A stretch of DNA of 64,000 bases, taken from contig NZ_PVUE01000019.1 of assembly GCF_003003235.1 (NCBI RefSeq), positions 35,622-99,621 on the forward strand, read 5' to 3'. Within the stretch, counting starts at the first letter, position 1; every line of letters starts with the position of its first letter. Shown here one piece after another: positions 38,786 to 48,341 of the stretch. The stretch is from Antricoccus suffuscus. Lineage in GTDB: Bacteria; Actinomycetota; Actinomycetes; Mycobacteriales; Antricoccaceae. The notes beneath the pieces were generated by a model. That model saw only the letters and a program-made list of their open reading frames with translations. It searched no databases and was not told the origin of the DNA. Both the position numbers and the translations under genes were made by a program.

Positions 38786-39853
38786 TTAGTCGACGGTCCA
38801 GGTGTCTTTTCCGGTGAGCAGCGACTGCAGGTCGTTGGGACCCTTTTCGATTGCCTCACCGAGTTGCATCTGCAAACCCGAGTCGTACGTCGGACGCTGG
38901 ACCTGACGGAAGATCCCCATCGGCGTATGCGATAGGTCGGTGCCGCTGAGCCGCGACAACGCGAACGCGTACGCCGGGTCATCGCAATGCATGTCATGCC
39001 GCACGATGTCGGCCTCGTCGAGCGAGTCGTCGACATCGACGACCTTCAGCGCAAAGCCATCTCGTACGACGGCCCGCTTGCGTTCGTTGCCGAAGATCAG
39101 CGGGGCGCCGTGCTCGAGCCGGATCATGGCCTCGTCGCGGGTGTCGGGGTTCTTTAAGATCTCGAACGCGCCGTCGTTGAAGATGTTGCAGTTTTGGTAG
39201 ATCTCCACTAGCGCCGTACCGTTGTGCTCGGCCGCCGCGGTGAGCACTGAAGTCAGGTGGTTGCGATCGGAGTCGAGCGTGCGGGCCACGAAGCTCGCCT
39301 CCGCTCCGAGCGCGAGTGACACCGGGTTGAACGGGGCGTCGAGCGAGCCGAGAGGCGTCGACTTCGTAATTTTACCGACCTCGGAGGTGGGCGAGTACTG
39401 CCCCTTCGTCAGCCCGTAGATCCGGTTATTGAACAGCAGGATCTTGATATTCACGTTGCGTCGAAGCGCGTGAATGAGGTGGTTGCCGCCGATCGACAGC
39501 GAGTCGCCGTCACCGGTGATGACCCACACTGACAGGTCGGGTCGGGTCGAGGCGAGACCGGTCGCGATAGCCGGTGCGCGTCCGTGGATGGAGTGCATGC
39601 CAAAAGTGTCGACGTAGTAAGGGAAGCGCGACGAGCACCCGATCCCGGAAATCATGACGACGTTTTCGCGTTTGAGACCCAGCGCGGGCAAGAAGCCCTG
39701 GAATGCCGCCAGGATGGCGTAGTCGCCACATCCAGGACACCAGCGGACTTCGCTGTTGGAGGTGAAATCCTTACGGTTCAATGGTTCGTCGGTGGTCGGT
39801 ACGCCGTCCAGGCCCCCGATCTTGGGCATTCCCATCAATACGGGCTCAGCCAC
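38786..39853 (-). CDS. korB: 2-Oxoacid:ferredoxin oxidoreductase, beta subunit
   Basis: Thiamine-diphosphate subunit, 355 residues. WCPGCGDYAIL near the N-terminus, SGIGCSSRFPYY, and the ThDP motif GDGDSLSIGGNHLIH are present; FNNRIYGLTKGQYSPTS is typical of KorB. It lacks its own 4Fe-4S ferredoxin domain, so an external ferredoxin accepts the electrons. GTG 39853 overlaps the korA stop by 8 bases. Best fit is 2-oxoglutarate:ferredoxin oxidoreductase of the actinobacterial KorAB type (mycobacterial anaerobic or alternative TCA step), though pyruvate-type enzymes have similar motifs. Confidence 0.9.
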   Translation of the reverse strand: MAEPVLMGMPKIGGLDGVPTTDEPLNRKDFTSNSEVRWCPGCGDYAILAAFQGFLPALGLKRENVVMISGIGCSSRFPYYVDTFGMHSIHGRAPAIATGLASTRPDLSVWVITGDGDSLSIGGNHLIHALRRNVNIKILLFNNRIYGLTKGQYSPTSEVGKITKSTPLGSLDAPFNPVSLALGAEASFVARTLDSDRNHLTSVLTAAAEHNGTALVEIYQNCNIFNDGAFEILKNPDTRDEAMIRLEHGAPLIFGNERKRAVVRDGFALKVVDVDDSLDEADIVRHDMHCDDPAYAFALSRLSGTDLSHTPMGIFRQVQRPTYDSGLQMQLGEAIEKGPNDLQSLLTGKDTWTVD

Positions 39854-41708
39854 GATCTTCGACCTCCTTCACGATTTCGGCGAAGTGTTCGCCGAGCTCT
39901 TCTGCGCCGAACGGAAGTCCGCGCACTTGGTTGTAGCCCTCGACGTCGACGAGGTATTTCCCGCGCAACAGCAGCGCGAGCTGACCGAGGTTCATCTCCG
40001 GTACGACGACGCGGTCGTACCGTCTCAGGATGTCACCGAGGTCGTTAGGTAGTGGGTTCATGTGCCGTAGGTGCACGTGCGCGATCTTGCCTAGGTCCTT
40101 GCGCACTCGACGTACGCCGGCGAGGACGGGACCGTACGTCGAGCCCCACCCGAGCGCGAGAACCTTGGCATCGCCGGTGGGATCATCGACCTGCGTAGGT
40201 TCGTAGGTCTTCGCGACACCATCGACCTTCGCTTGACGCAAATGGACCATCTTGTCGTGGTTGTCCGGATCGTAGGAGATTTCGCCGGTGATGTCGGCCT
40301 TCTCCAGGCCGCCGACGCGGTGCTCGAGACCCTTTGTGCCCGGGATCGCCCACGAACGGGCCAGGGTCTCCGGATCGCGTTTGTAGGGCATGAACGCGCC
40401 ACCCTCGCCGTTGGGCTCAGTGGCGAATTTGACGCTCAGGTCCGGCAGTTGGTCGACTTGGGGGATCTGCCAGGGTTCGGACCCGTTGCCGAGATAGCCG
40501 TCGGACAGAAGCACGACCGGTGTGCGGTAGGCCAGCGCGATCCGTGCGGCCTCGATCGCCGCGTTGAAGCAGTCGACGGGTGACTGCGCCGCGACGACCG
40601 GCACCGGTGACTCGCCGTTACGGCCGTAGAGCACCTGAAGCAGATCCGACTGTTCGGTCTTGGTCGGCAAGCCGGTAGAGGGCCCGCCCCGCTGTACGTC
40701 GATGATCAGCAGCGGCAGTTCGAGCATCACGGCGAGCCCGATGGTTTCGGACTTCAGCGCGATACCAGGACCGGACGTGGTCGTGACGCCGAGCGCGCCG
40801 CCGAATGCAGCACCGAGCGCAGCGGCGACGCCGGCGATCTCGTCTTCGGCCTGAAAAGTGCTGACGTTAAAGGACTTTAGCGTCGATAGCTCGTGCAGGA
40901 TGTCCGAGGCGGGGGTGATCGGGTAGGAGCCGAGAAACAGCGGAAGCCCGGCGCGCTGTGCCGCGGTCACCAGTCCGTAGGCGAGCGCCCGGTTGCCGGT
41001 GATCGTGCGGTAGGTGCCGGCCGGTGTCGGTGCCGGCGCGACCTCGTAGGAATGCGAGAAGGACTCGGTCGTCTCGCCGTACGCCCATCCGGCCTTGAAC
41101 GCGGCAAGGTTGGCGTGCGCGATTTCCAGGTTCCCGGCGAACTTCGCCAGCAAGAACTCCTCGATCGACTCGGTCGGCCGGTTGTACATCCAGCTGAGCA
41201 GGCCGAGCGCGAACATGTTTTTGGAGCGCTGAGCATCTTTCTTGCCCAGGTCGAACTCCTTGAGCGCTTCGACAGTCAAGCTGGTCAGCGCGACGGGGTG
41301 GATCCGGAACCGATCAAGCGAGTCATCCTCAAGCGGGTTGCTGTCGTAGCCGACCTTGGACAGGTTGCGTTTGGTGAACTCATCGGTGTTGACGATGATG
41401 TCCTTGCCGTCGCGGACGTCCTTGATGTTGGCTTTAAGCGCCGCCGGGTTCATCGCGACGAGTACGTCGGGAGCGTCGCCCGGGGTCACGATGTCGTGGT
41501 CGGCGAAATGCAGTTGGAACGACGAAACGCCGGCGAGCGTGCCAGCAGGTGCGCGGATCTCGGCCGGGAAGTTAGGCAGTGTCAACAGATCGTTGCCGAA
41601 GGTCGCGGTCTCAGAGGTGAAGCGATCACCGGTCAATTGCATCCCGTCGCCGGAGTCCCCGGCAATTCGGATCACGACCCGATCGAGTTGCTGTACGTAC
41701 TTCGCCAT
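39846..41708 (-). CDS. korA: 2-Oxoacid:ferredoxin oxidoreductase, alpha subunit (fused gamma)
   Basis: 620 residues: an N-terminal gamma-type domain (IRIAGDSGDGMQLTGDRF, 1-190) fused to the alpha pyrimidine-binding domain (YPITPASDILHELS, with FQAEDEIAGVAAALGA). C-terminal part VLALGWGSTYGPV and RHMNPLPNDLGDIL is also as in KorA. Together with korB it oxidises a 2-oxoacid to the acyl-CoA and reduces ferredoxin. The pair is first and second in an operon reading leftwards from 41708. It lies beside the nuo cluster, which is not the arrangement I know from mycobacteria. Confidence 0.92.
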   Translation of the reverse strand: MAKYVQQLDRVVIRIAGDSGDGMQLTGDRFTSETATFGNDLLTLPNFPAEIRAPAGTLAGVSSFQLHFADHDIVTPGDAPDVLVAMNPAALKANIKDVRDGKDIIVNTDEFTKRNLSKVGYDSNPLEDDSLDRFRIHPVALTSLTVEALKEFDLGKKDAQRSKNMFALGLLSWMYNRPTESIEEFLLAKFAGNLEIAHANLAAFKAGWAYGETTESFSHSYEVAPAPTPAGTYRTITGNRALAYGLVTAAQRAGLPLFLGSYPITPASDILHELSTLKSFNVSTFQAEDEIAGVAAALGAAFGGALGVTTTSGPGIALKSETIGLAVMLELPLLIIDVQRGGPSTGLPTKTEQSDLLQVLYGRNGESPVPVVAAQSPVDCFNAAIEAARIALAYRTPVVLLSDGYLGNGSEPWQIPQVDQLPDLSVKFATEPNGEGGAFMPYKRDPETLARSWAIPGTKGLEHRVGGLEKADITGEISYDPDNHDKMVHLRQAKVDGVAKTYEPTQVDDPTGDAKVLALGWGSTYGPVLAGVRRVRKDLGKIAHVHLRHMNPLPNDLGDILRRYDRVVVPEMNLGQLALLLRGKYLVDVEGYNQVRGLPFGAEELGEHFAEIVKEVEDRG

Positions 41709-41878
41709 CGACGAGCAGCCTTCTTCCTAGTTCGCGCTGGTACGGGCGCGGCGAACCGTCCTCTGATTAGCCTTTTGTACCCGCTGCGAGCGCTGTTTGG
41801 CGCCCGACACACCGCCGTCCATTGTCCACCGTTTTACGCTGGCCGCACAGACGGGTCCGGTGTGATCCTGCTCGGACC

Positions 41879-43591
41879 CTATGAGCCGCCGTCGCGCTGT
41901 TTTTCGAGCTCGGCCCGGAGACTCATCCGTAGCTTGTGCTTCTCAATCTTGTTCGTCGGGGTCTTCGGGATCTCGGTGACGATCCGATAGTGCTTGGGTC
42001 GCATGAACTTAGGCATTTGTTTCTCGCTGTGGGCGCGCAGTTCCTCTTCTGTGACGGTGGCACCCTCGACGAGTTGCACGAAAGCGGCGATGTCGTCTTC
42101 GTTGCCTTCGGCGCTGGGTACGCCGACAACTGCACAGACACCGACGGCTGGATGTGCTCCGACGAGGTCCTCCACGTGGACGCTGGAGACGTTTTCGCCG
42201 CGGACCCGGATTCGATCGCCGAGACGGTCCATGAAGAAGATGTCTCCGGTCTCGTCCTGCATTGCAGAGTCGCCCGTGTGGAACCAGAGATTGCTCCACG
42301 CTTCGACCGTCTTTTCGGGCTTTCCGATGTACTCGACGAACAGTAGTGACGGCAGCTTCGATCGCAACGCGAGATGCCCGACGGTGCCCGGCGCGACGGG
42401 TTGGTCGCGTTCATCCAGTATGGCGACCTCGACGAAGGGTCCGGCCTTGCCCATCCATGCTTTTCGAGTCACGGCCGCGCCATCGACGGCAGGCAGCCCG
42501 TTGTCGAGGTTGTCCTGGATCAGCGCGTCCAGGGGCTTACCCCGGTAGAGCGTTTCCGGCGTGCCTGAGCCCGGCTCGCACTCGTTGAGCATCCCGAAGA
42601 TCAGGGCCCCGCTTTCGGTTTGTCCGAATCCGGCGCTGACGGTGTCGATGCCGAACCGCTGCGCGAACGCTTGATGACCGATCGGCAGGGGTTGCATGTG
42701 GGCCTTGTTGAGCGGGTTATTGCGGTCATCAGGCTGCTCGGGTGCGGCGCTCAGCCACGGGATCATGACGTCCAGGAGGATTGCCATGGTGCATGACCCA
42801 TCGGTGATGCGTCGCCAAAAGTCGCTGGGGGAGAAGCGGTCCCACAGACAGCTGCCCGCGCCGACCCACAGCGCCGCGCCGACGTTCGCGATAGCGCCGC
42901 CCACGTGGTACATCGGCAGATCGTTGTAGAGGATGTCGTCGTCGGTCAGTCTCCGTCGAAATCCCCACGTGTATTGGGTGATCCACCGGTGGTTCTGTAG
43001 GACGCCCTTGGAGGGCCCAGTTGTGCCCGAGGTGTAGACGATGTTGGCCGGATCGTCGAAGGCGATCTCAAGCTGAGGTCGCGGCGATTCGGTGGTCAGA
43101 TCGGCGTACGACAGGACGTCAATTCCGTCGATGCCGGGGTCGTCGCCGATGACCGCCACTATCGGCTTTTTCGTGAGCTCGCCCCATACTGCCGCTACGG
43201 TCGGCAGAAGTGCGGCGTCCACGATGAGCAAGTCGGGGGCGGTGTCCCCGAGTTGGTACGCGAGAAGCGCTCCGCTGTACTGGAAGTTGACCGGAGCGTA
43301 GACGCAGCCCGCTTTCCAGATGCCGACCATGGTGGTTGATGCGGCCATCGGGTTTGTCGTCAGCACGCTGACCCGGCTACCGCGATCTAAGCCCATCCGA
43401 TGCAGGTTGCCCGCGACGTTGTCGGTCAGCGCGCCGAACTGCGCAAAGTTCAGTCGTTCGCCGGTTTCGCCGTAATGCAACGCCAACCGGTCGCCACGCT
43501 CGCGCGCATTGCGGTCGATCGCCTCGACGATCGTTGCGCCGTCGTACTCCAATAGCGCGACAAGCTCGGACTGTTCCTCGGTGACCGTCAT
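41879..43591 (-). CDS. AMP-dependent acyl-CoA synthetase/ligase 1
   Basis: ANL-superfamily ligase of 570 residues. P-loop YTSGTTGPSKGV, FGQTESG, the hinge WFHTGDSAMQD..GDIFFMDR and the C-terminal Lys region TPTNKIEK are present. Similarity of the C-terminal half to CaiC/crotonobetaine-CoA ligase-type enzymes suggests an aromatic or carboxylic acid substrate, but it is not fixed. I used ATG 43591 (MTVTEEQSE); the frame is open a further 46 codons to 43729 but those run into the promoter region shared with the divergent monooxygenase, and GAGG lies just upstream of 43591. Confidence 0.85.
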   Translation of the reverse strand: MTVTEEQSELVALLEYDGATIVEAIDRNARERGDRLALHYGETGERLNFAQFGALTDNVAGNLHRMGLDRGSRVSVLTTNPMAASTTMVGIWKAGCVYAPVNFQYSGALLAYQLGDTAPDLLIVDAALLPTVAAVWGELTKKPIVAVIGDDPGIDGIDVLSYADLTTESPRPQLEIAFDDPANIVYTSGTTGPSKGVLQNHRWITQYTWGFRRRLTDDDILYNDLPMYHVGGAIANVGAALWVGAGSCLWDRFSPSDFWRRITDGSCTMAILLDVMIPWLSAAPEQPDDRNNPLNKAHMQPLPIGHQAFAQRFGIDTVSAGFGQTESGALIFGMLNECEPGSGTPETLYRGKPLDALIQDNLDNGLPAVDGAAVTRKAWMGKAGPFVEVAILDERDQPVAPGTVGHLALRSKLPSLLFVEYIGKPEKTVEAWSNLWFHTGDSAMQDETGDIFFMDRLGDRIRVRGENVSSVHVEDLVGAHPAVGVCAVVGVPSAEGNEDDIAAFVQLVEGATVTEEELRAHSEKQMPKFMRPKHYRIVTEIPKTPTNKIEKHKLRMSLRAELEKQRDGGS

Positions 43592-43658
43592 CCTCGACCC
43601 CTTCGGCCTGCGTGGTAGGACTATGGAGACACCTTCGCCACTGGAAAGGGCCCCGTCA

Positions 43659-43970
43659 ATGTCCATTGTTCTACTCGTTGAGTACAAGCCTATCGACGGT
43701 CGTAAAGATGACCTGCTTGCTGCCATCACCGATATCGTCCCGGAAGTGCACGCCGAGTCCGGCTGCGAACGCTACGCGTACCACAGCACCAAGGACGGTC
43801 GGGTCTTCCTGATCGAGACCTGGGCGGACAAGGAGGCGCTCGGTGCGCATGCCGAGGGCGCCGCGATCAAGAAGCTCCAGGCGGCCACCAAGGATCTCGT
43901 CTCCGAGCCGGCGACGATCCTGCCACTCCGGCCGGCGCCGATGGGCGACCCGGCTAAGGGCCAGCTCTAG
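43659..43970 (+). CDS. Antibiotic biosynthesis monooxygenase (ABM/YgiN-like) domain protein
   Basis: 103-residue single-domain protein of the dimeric alpha+beta ABM fold: VLLVEYKPIDGRKDDLLAAI, SGCERYAYHSTKDGRVFLIETW with the conserved Trp at the end of strand 3. Such proteins are quinol monooxygenases, heme-degrading enzymes or unknown oxygenases. ATG 43659 is preceded by GGAAAGGG at about 8 bases; an upstream frame exists but overlaps the divergent synthetase. Divergent from ligase 1 and followed by a hydrolase gene; substrate unknown. Confidence 0.8.
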   Translation: MSIVLLVEYKPIDGRKDDLLAAITDIVPEVHAESGCERYAYHSTKDGRVFLIETWADKEALGAHAEGAAIKKLQAATKDLVSEPATILPLRPAPMGDPAKGQL

Positions 43971-43994
43971 CGAGCTTTAACAAACTAGCGATTT

Positions 43995-44010
43995 CGCATC
44001 GAACGATGCG
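43995..44010. promoter_or_regulatory. Short perfect inverted repeat between monooxygenase and hydrolase
   Basis: CGCATCG AA CGATGCG: seven-base arms with a 2-base centre, 25 bases after the monooxygenase stop and 55 before the hydrolase start. No T tract. It could be an operator for the downstream gene; nothing identifies the regulator. Confidence 0.35.
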
Positions 44011-44064
44011 GTCGTTGGCGTGGTTATCCGCGCTGACGACCGCATTGTTCGCTATACACATGTA

Positions 44065-45117
44065 ATGACCGAGCAAACAGCCCAAAAACATCGTCCTACC
44101 AGGAGCCGATGGTTGCGGATCATCATCTGGATCGTCAGTATTCTGCTGACGATCGTCGTGGGGGTCGCGGCCGCGCTGACCCTCAGCCCGTGGCCCGGTG
44201 CGCTGCTCGTCCGGGCGCTGTTCAGCATCGGTGGGTCGAAGATGTCGAGCGCCCTCGAGAAACATGTCCCGGGCGGCGTCACTTCGATGCTCAACCAGCA
44301 GTACGGCGCCGACGGCCCGGACACCACGCTCGACGTTTTCTTCCCGACCAAGATCAAGGACACTTCGGCCGCATTGCCAACCGTGGTCTGGATCCACGGC
44401 GGCGGATGGGTCGCCGGCGATAAATCCGAGATCGCCAACTACCTGAAAATACTGGCTTCTAAGGGATATACCGTCGTCGGACCCAACTACTCGATCGCAC
44501 CGGGCGAGCAATACCCCACGCCCATCGTGCAGGTGATGCAAGCGCTGGCGTACGTACAGAAGAACGCGGCGAAGCTGCACATTGACCCGACCCAGATCGT
44601 CCTCGCCGGGGATTCGGCCGGAGCGCAGATCGCCTCGCAGGTTGCGGCTATTACCACCAATGACGAGTACGCCGATCTGGTGGGCATCGGATCGACGCTG
44701 AACCCTGACAATCTGGTCGGAACAGTCCTCAACTGCGGTGCTTATGACGCGCACGCGTTCAATCTCAATACCGGCGGCATCGCCGGGGTGTTCATCCGGA
44801 CGGTCGTTTGGTCGTACCTCGGCAGCAGGAATCCGTCGCAGGCCAAACTGACGGAGATGTCTGTCGTCGACAACGTCGACGGTCAGTTCCCTCCGACGTA
44901 CATTTCCGGCGGGAACGCCGATCCGTTGACACCCCAGGGCAAGGAGATGGCTAAGAAGCTCCAGTCACTCGGCGTCTCGGTCGACTCGTTGTTCTACCCG
45001 GCCGACTACACGCCAAAACTCCCGCACGAGTACCAGTTCAACTTGGACGACAGCGCCGGACAAAATGCGTTGGATCGCACCGTCGCGTTCCTCGAAGCGC
45101 ACACAAGTAACCAGTAG
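44065..45117 (+). CDS. Membrane-anchored alpha/beta hydrolase (HSL/carboxylesterase type)
   Basis: 350 residues. A basic N-terminus and one membrane helix (about 17-40) precede an esterase/lipase domain with the oxyanion motif HGGGW (111-115), nucleophile elbow GDSAG (Ser184), and later Asp (GGNADPL) and His (LPHEYQF). So it is a serine esterase that acts outside or at the membrane. I place the start at ATG 44065: an in-frame upstream start lacks ribosome-site support. TATACA at 44053-44058 puts a likely transcript start close to the ATG, so it may be leaderless. Substrate unknown. Confidence 0.82.
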   Translation: MTEQTAQKHRPTRSRWLRIIIWIVSILLTIVVGVAAALTLSPWPGALLVRALFSIGGSKMSSALEKHVPGGVTSMLNQQYGADGPDTTLDVFFPTKIKDTSAALPTVVWIHGGGWVAGDKSEIANYLKILASKGYTVVGPNYSIAPGEQYPTPIVQVMQALAYVQKNAAKLHIDPTQIVLAGDSAGAQIASQVAAITTNDEYADLVGIGSTLNPDNLVGTVLNCGAYDAHAFNLNTGGIAGVFIRTVVWSYLGSRNPSQAKLTEMSVVDNVDGQFPPTYISGGNADPLTPQGKEMAKKLQSLGVSVDSLFYPADYTPKLPHEYQFNLDDSAGQNALDRTVAFLEAHTSNQ

Positions 45118-45217
45118 TCGGCGTGGCCTTCTATCCGAGGGTCCGCTCCCGCGCACCCTGTCACGACAACCTGGCTAGCGTGCATGCAACCTGACCACGA
45201 ATACGAGTAACGCTGAG

Positions 45218-46783
45218 CTACTCGGCGTGGTCGGCGCGCAGCGTGTGCTTGGTGACCTTTCCGCTGGCGTTTCGTGGCAGAGCGGCGACGAACTCGACGC
45301 TCTGAGGCCACTTGAACTTCGCTAGTCGGCCGGCGCAGTGTTCGAGCAGCGTCTGTTCGGTCAGCGTGGAGTCGGGGCGTCGTACGACGATCGCGATCGG
45401 TACCTCGCCCCACTTATCGTGCGGCTGCCCGATCACGGCGGCCTCGACGACCTCGGGATGCGCGTGGATCACCTCTTCGACCTCGGCGCAGTAGATGTTC
45501 TCGCCGCCGGAGATGATCATGTCTTTGAGCCGGTCGACTACGTAGATGAAGCCTTCTTCATCGGCGCGGACGAGATCGCCGGAGTGGAACCAGCCGGCCG
45601 CGAACGCAGCAGCGGTCTCATCGGGCTTGTTCCAGTAGCCCTTCATGAGGGTAGGTCCGCGATACACGATCTCGCCGACCTCTCCGACCGGTACGTCGTG
45701 CATAGCCGCATCCACGATGCGACTTTCGACGCTGGGTATCGGTTTACCGACCGAGCCGATCTTGCGGATCGCGTCTTCGGCGTCCAGGGCGCAGGTCACC
45801 GGGCTCATCTCGGTCTGGCCGAATACGGCGACGTTCGCGACGCCGGGGAAGGTGCGGTCCATCGCTTCGAGGATCGCGATCGAGGTCGGTGAGGCGCCCC
45901 AGCTGATCCGCCGCAGCGACGTGATTGGCGGGTCCATCGGAGGCAGCGCACAGACGGCCTGCCACTGCGTAGGTACGAGGAACAACGTCGTCACGCCGTA
46001 CCGGCGCACGGTCTCGAGGATCGCCTGTGGGTCGAACGCGGCCAGTGGTGCGATCACCGTGTGCCCGCCGAGTAGGAATGTCGGTAGCAGCGATCCGATC
46101 CCGGCGATGTGAAACAGCGGCGTGGCGCAGAGGTTGACCTCGCTGTGCCAGGTCATGTTGAACAGTGGGATGAGGTTGGCCGACTGCATCAGTAGGTTGC
46201 CGTGCGTGAGCATCGCGCCCTTCGGCCGGCCGGTCGTGCCTGAGGTGTACATGATGATGGCGGTGTCGCACTCTGATCCGGCGGCGGGCGCCGGGGCATC
46301 CGAGGCGGCGGCGAGCACCTCGTCGTAGGCGTCGATACCTGCCGGTCGGGTGCCGTCGTTCGTACCGACCCAGATCCGCAAGGGCGGCTGGCTGAGGCTC
46401 ATCTGGTCGACCGTGTCGAGTACGGCGTCGAGGATGAGGACCTTCGCACCGCTGTCGTCGAGCAGATACTCCAGTTCCGGTGGCGAGAGTCGGAAGTTGA
46501 AGGGCACGCAGATCGCGCCGAGCCGCCAGGCGGCCCAGTAGGTCTCGATGAACTCGATCCGGTTGAACATGAGCGCGGCGACTCGGTCACCGAGTCCGAC
46601 GCCTCGTTCGACGAGCGCGTTGGCGAGCCGGTTTACCCGCGCGTCCAGTTCGCGGTACGTGACCTCGATGCCGTCGTCGTGCTTGAAAGCGACTGCGTCC
46701 GGCAGCGTACGTGCGAGCCGCGCTAAATGTGCGGCGAGATTCATGCTGCGGCTCTGGTTCAGTTCATCTAGGTCCTGGCTCAT
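45218..46783 (-). CDS. AMP-dependent acyl-CoA synthetase/ligase 2 (FadD-like)
   Basis: 521-residue ANL ligase. P-loop MYTSGTTGRPKGAMLTH, GQTEMSP, the hinge WFHSGDLVRADEEGF and DRLKDMIISGGENIYCAEVE, and the catalytic Lys region ASGKVTKH. Overall like long- or medium-chain FadD13/FadD3-type enzymes. The frame is open upstream to 46828, but ATG 46783 with GGGGGCACC in front is preferred. Convergent with the hydrolase at 44065-45117 (ends 100 bases apart). Divergent to the lipoprotein at 46936. Substrate unknown. Confidence 0.87.
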   Translation of the reverse strand: MSQDLDELNQSRSMNLAAHLARLARTLPDAVAFKHDDGIEVTYRELDARVNRLANALVERGVGLGDRVAALMFNRIEFIETYWAAWRLGAICVPFNFRLSPPELEYLLDDSGAKVLILDAVLDTVDQMSLSQPPLRIWVGTNDGTRPAGIDAYDEVLAAASDAPAPAAGSECDTAIIMYTSGTTGRPKGAMLTHGNLLMQSANLIPLFNMTWHSEVNLCATPLFHIAGIGSLLPTFLLGGHTVIAPLAAFDPQAILETVRRYGVTTLFLVPTQWQAVCALPPMDPPITSLRRISWGASPTSIAILEAMDRTFPGVANVAVFGQTEMSPVTCALDAEDAIRKIGSVGKPIPSVESRIVDAAMHDVPVGEVGEIVYRGPTLMKGYWNKPDETAAAFAAGWFHSGDLVRADEEGFIYVVDRLKDMIISGGENIYCAEVEEVIHAHPEVVEAAVIGQPHDKWGEVPIAIVVRRPDSTLTEQTLLEHCAGRLAKFKWPQSVEFVAALPRNASGKVTKHTLRADHAE

Positions 46784-46935
46784 GGTGCCCCCGTGTAAAT
46801 AACTGGTCAGGTGTGCGCTGACGAGCACGATACTTCGAGAGCAGGGCTTGTGGGTCAGCCGGAACGCGTGGTTCGACGGTCGCGTCGGAGGCCACAGTGC
46901 TATCCGCCGGCGGAATCGGAACGAGTGAGAATTGC

Positions 46936-48282
46936 GTGCACACTTCCAAGCGTCTGTGTCTCCTGGCCATGTTGGCGAGCCTGTTGGTTGCCATCGCCGG
47001 CTGCGGCGCCGATGGCGCGGTCAAAGCCCCGGCGGCGTTCGACGTTTTCGTTGACAGCCCCGCGGTCCTGGCGCCTGTGGCGCTCAGTGCGGAGCCCGCC
47101 TGGGGCAGCGAGCAGGTGCCCGTCAAGCACGTGAGCGACGTACAGTTCCGCGGCGAGACCGCGATCGTCACCGGCAGCGCGGAGTCCAACTCGAGCACTG
47201 CCTTCGTCACCGCCGTCGATGCGGTGACTGGGTCGGTGACCTGGTCGATAAAGACCCTCGAAGATCTGCCCGGCGGGGACGGTGCCGTGCTGTGGGACTC
47301 GTCGGCGTACGTCGCAGGCACCGCCGACAACTGGGTGGTGCTCGTCAACTATTACTCAAGCGACTGCACGTCGGGTCTGTGTCCTCCCGGCACGGTGGAC
47401 TCGACGGACGAGCAAGGGGTCGCGGCTTTGTCGCCGGTGGATGGGTCGGTGCTGTGGAAGGTCGCCGGCGTGCCGTCGGTGGCGGAGGACTCCGAGCAAG
47501 CCGATGAGCTCCAGGACGTCTCGGCGCTGCTCCTCACCGCAAGTGACGGCGTTGCCCTCATGGTCGTCGCGCCGACGGACGCGGTGTACGGCTCGAAGTT
47601 CGACAAGCCCGACAAGATCGAGATCATCGCGCTCAACCCGCTCGATGGATCGACGCTCTGGACGACGACGGGCGTGTGGCCCCGGCAGATCGTCGGTGAT
47701 GTCGTGCTCGCGAGCGTGCCACCGGGCGCACTGGCCGACGGGCCCGGAACGCTGGCGGCGCTAGACACGACCAGCGGTAAACAGCTCTGGACACTCGCCG
47801 ATACCTACCCGCAGGCGGGACTCGTCGTCGCCTCGCCCGGCGCCTTGGTGGTCCGGCAAGTCGAGAAGGGCAAGCTGACGAACTTCCTGATTCGAATGAG
47901 TGACGGGTCCAAGATCGCCGACATTAGTCACACCTCGACGACGTGCGCAGCCGACTCCGCCGCGGAAGTAATCGCATGTTCGATCGACGGTGACCCAGGA
48001 AAGATGCGACTAATGACCTACCGCTCGGGCGATGCCGCGATCAAAGTATCGAAGCGTTCGGTCCCTGACGAAATGATCACTGCTGTGCATAACGGATATG
48101 TCTTCTACGGCGCGTACGGCGCCGACCCGAGTTACGGGGCCGCGGACTACGCGGGAAATATTGTTTCCACTGGCCTCCCCGGCCGGGCCGTCGCAGTTAC
48201 CGACAAGTACGCCGTATTTGACACGACGAAGAAGGCGAATACCGATCCCGGTTCGTTCGCCGTGTACGGCATCGTCGCGTAG
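46936..48282 (+). CDS. PQQ-like beta-propeller lipoprotein
   Basis: 448 residues. The signal peptide ends in a lipobox (VAIAGC), so it is exported and anchored. The rest has repeated motifs of the quinoprotein (PQQ) type propeller: VDAVTGSVTWSI, LSPVDGSVLWKV, LNPLDGSTLWTT, LDTTSGKQLWTL, each about 60 residues apart, and no catalytic motif, so it is probably a binding or scaffold protein (BamB-like fold) rather than an enzyme. Start GTG 46936 gives a normal signal peptide; the frame is open upstream to 46897. Function unknown. Confidence 0.8.
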   Translation: MHTSKRLCLLAMLASLLVAIAGCGADGAVKAPAAFDVFVDSPAVLAPVALSAEPAWGSEQVPVKHVSDVQFRGETAIVTGSAESNSSTAFVTAVDAVTGSVTWSIKTLEDLPGGDGAVLWDSSAYVAGTADNWVVLVNYYSSDCTSGLCPPGTVDSTDEQGVAALSPVDGSVLWKVAGVPSVAEDSEQADELQDVSALLLTASDGVALMVVAPTDAVYGSKFDKPDKIEIIALNPLDGSTLWTTTGVWPRQIVGDVVLASVPPGALADGPGTLAALDTTSGKQLWTLADTYPQAGLVVASPGALVVRQVEKGKLTNFLIRMSDGSKIADISHTSTTCAADSAAEVIACSIDGDPGKMRLMTYRSGDAAIKVSKRSVPDEMITAVHNGYVFYGAYGADPSYGAADYAGNIVSTGLPGRAVAVTDKYAVFDTTKKANTDPGSFAVYGIVA

Positions 48283-48341
48283 GTACGCCGCACCACACCT
48301 GCAGCCGGAACCCGGCGCGAAGGTGACGCGTTGTTCAGGTC

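Noticed and set aside
38550..38789. 79-codon plus-strand frame in the intergenic gap
   Set aside because: Runs through the dispersed element, lacks a ribosome site, and overlaps the korB 3' end.
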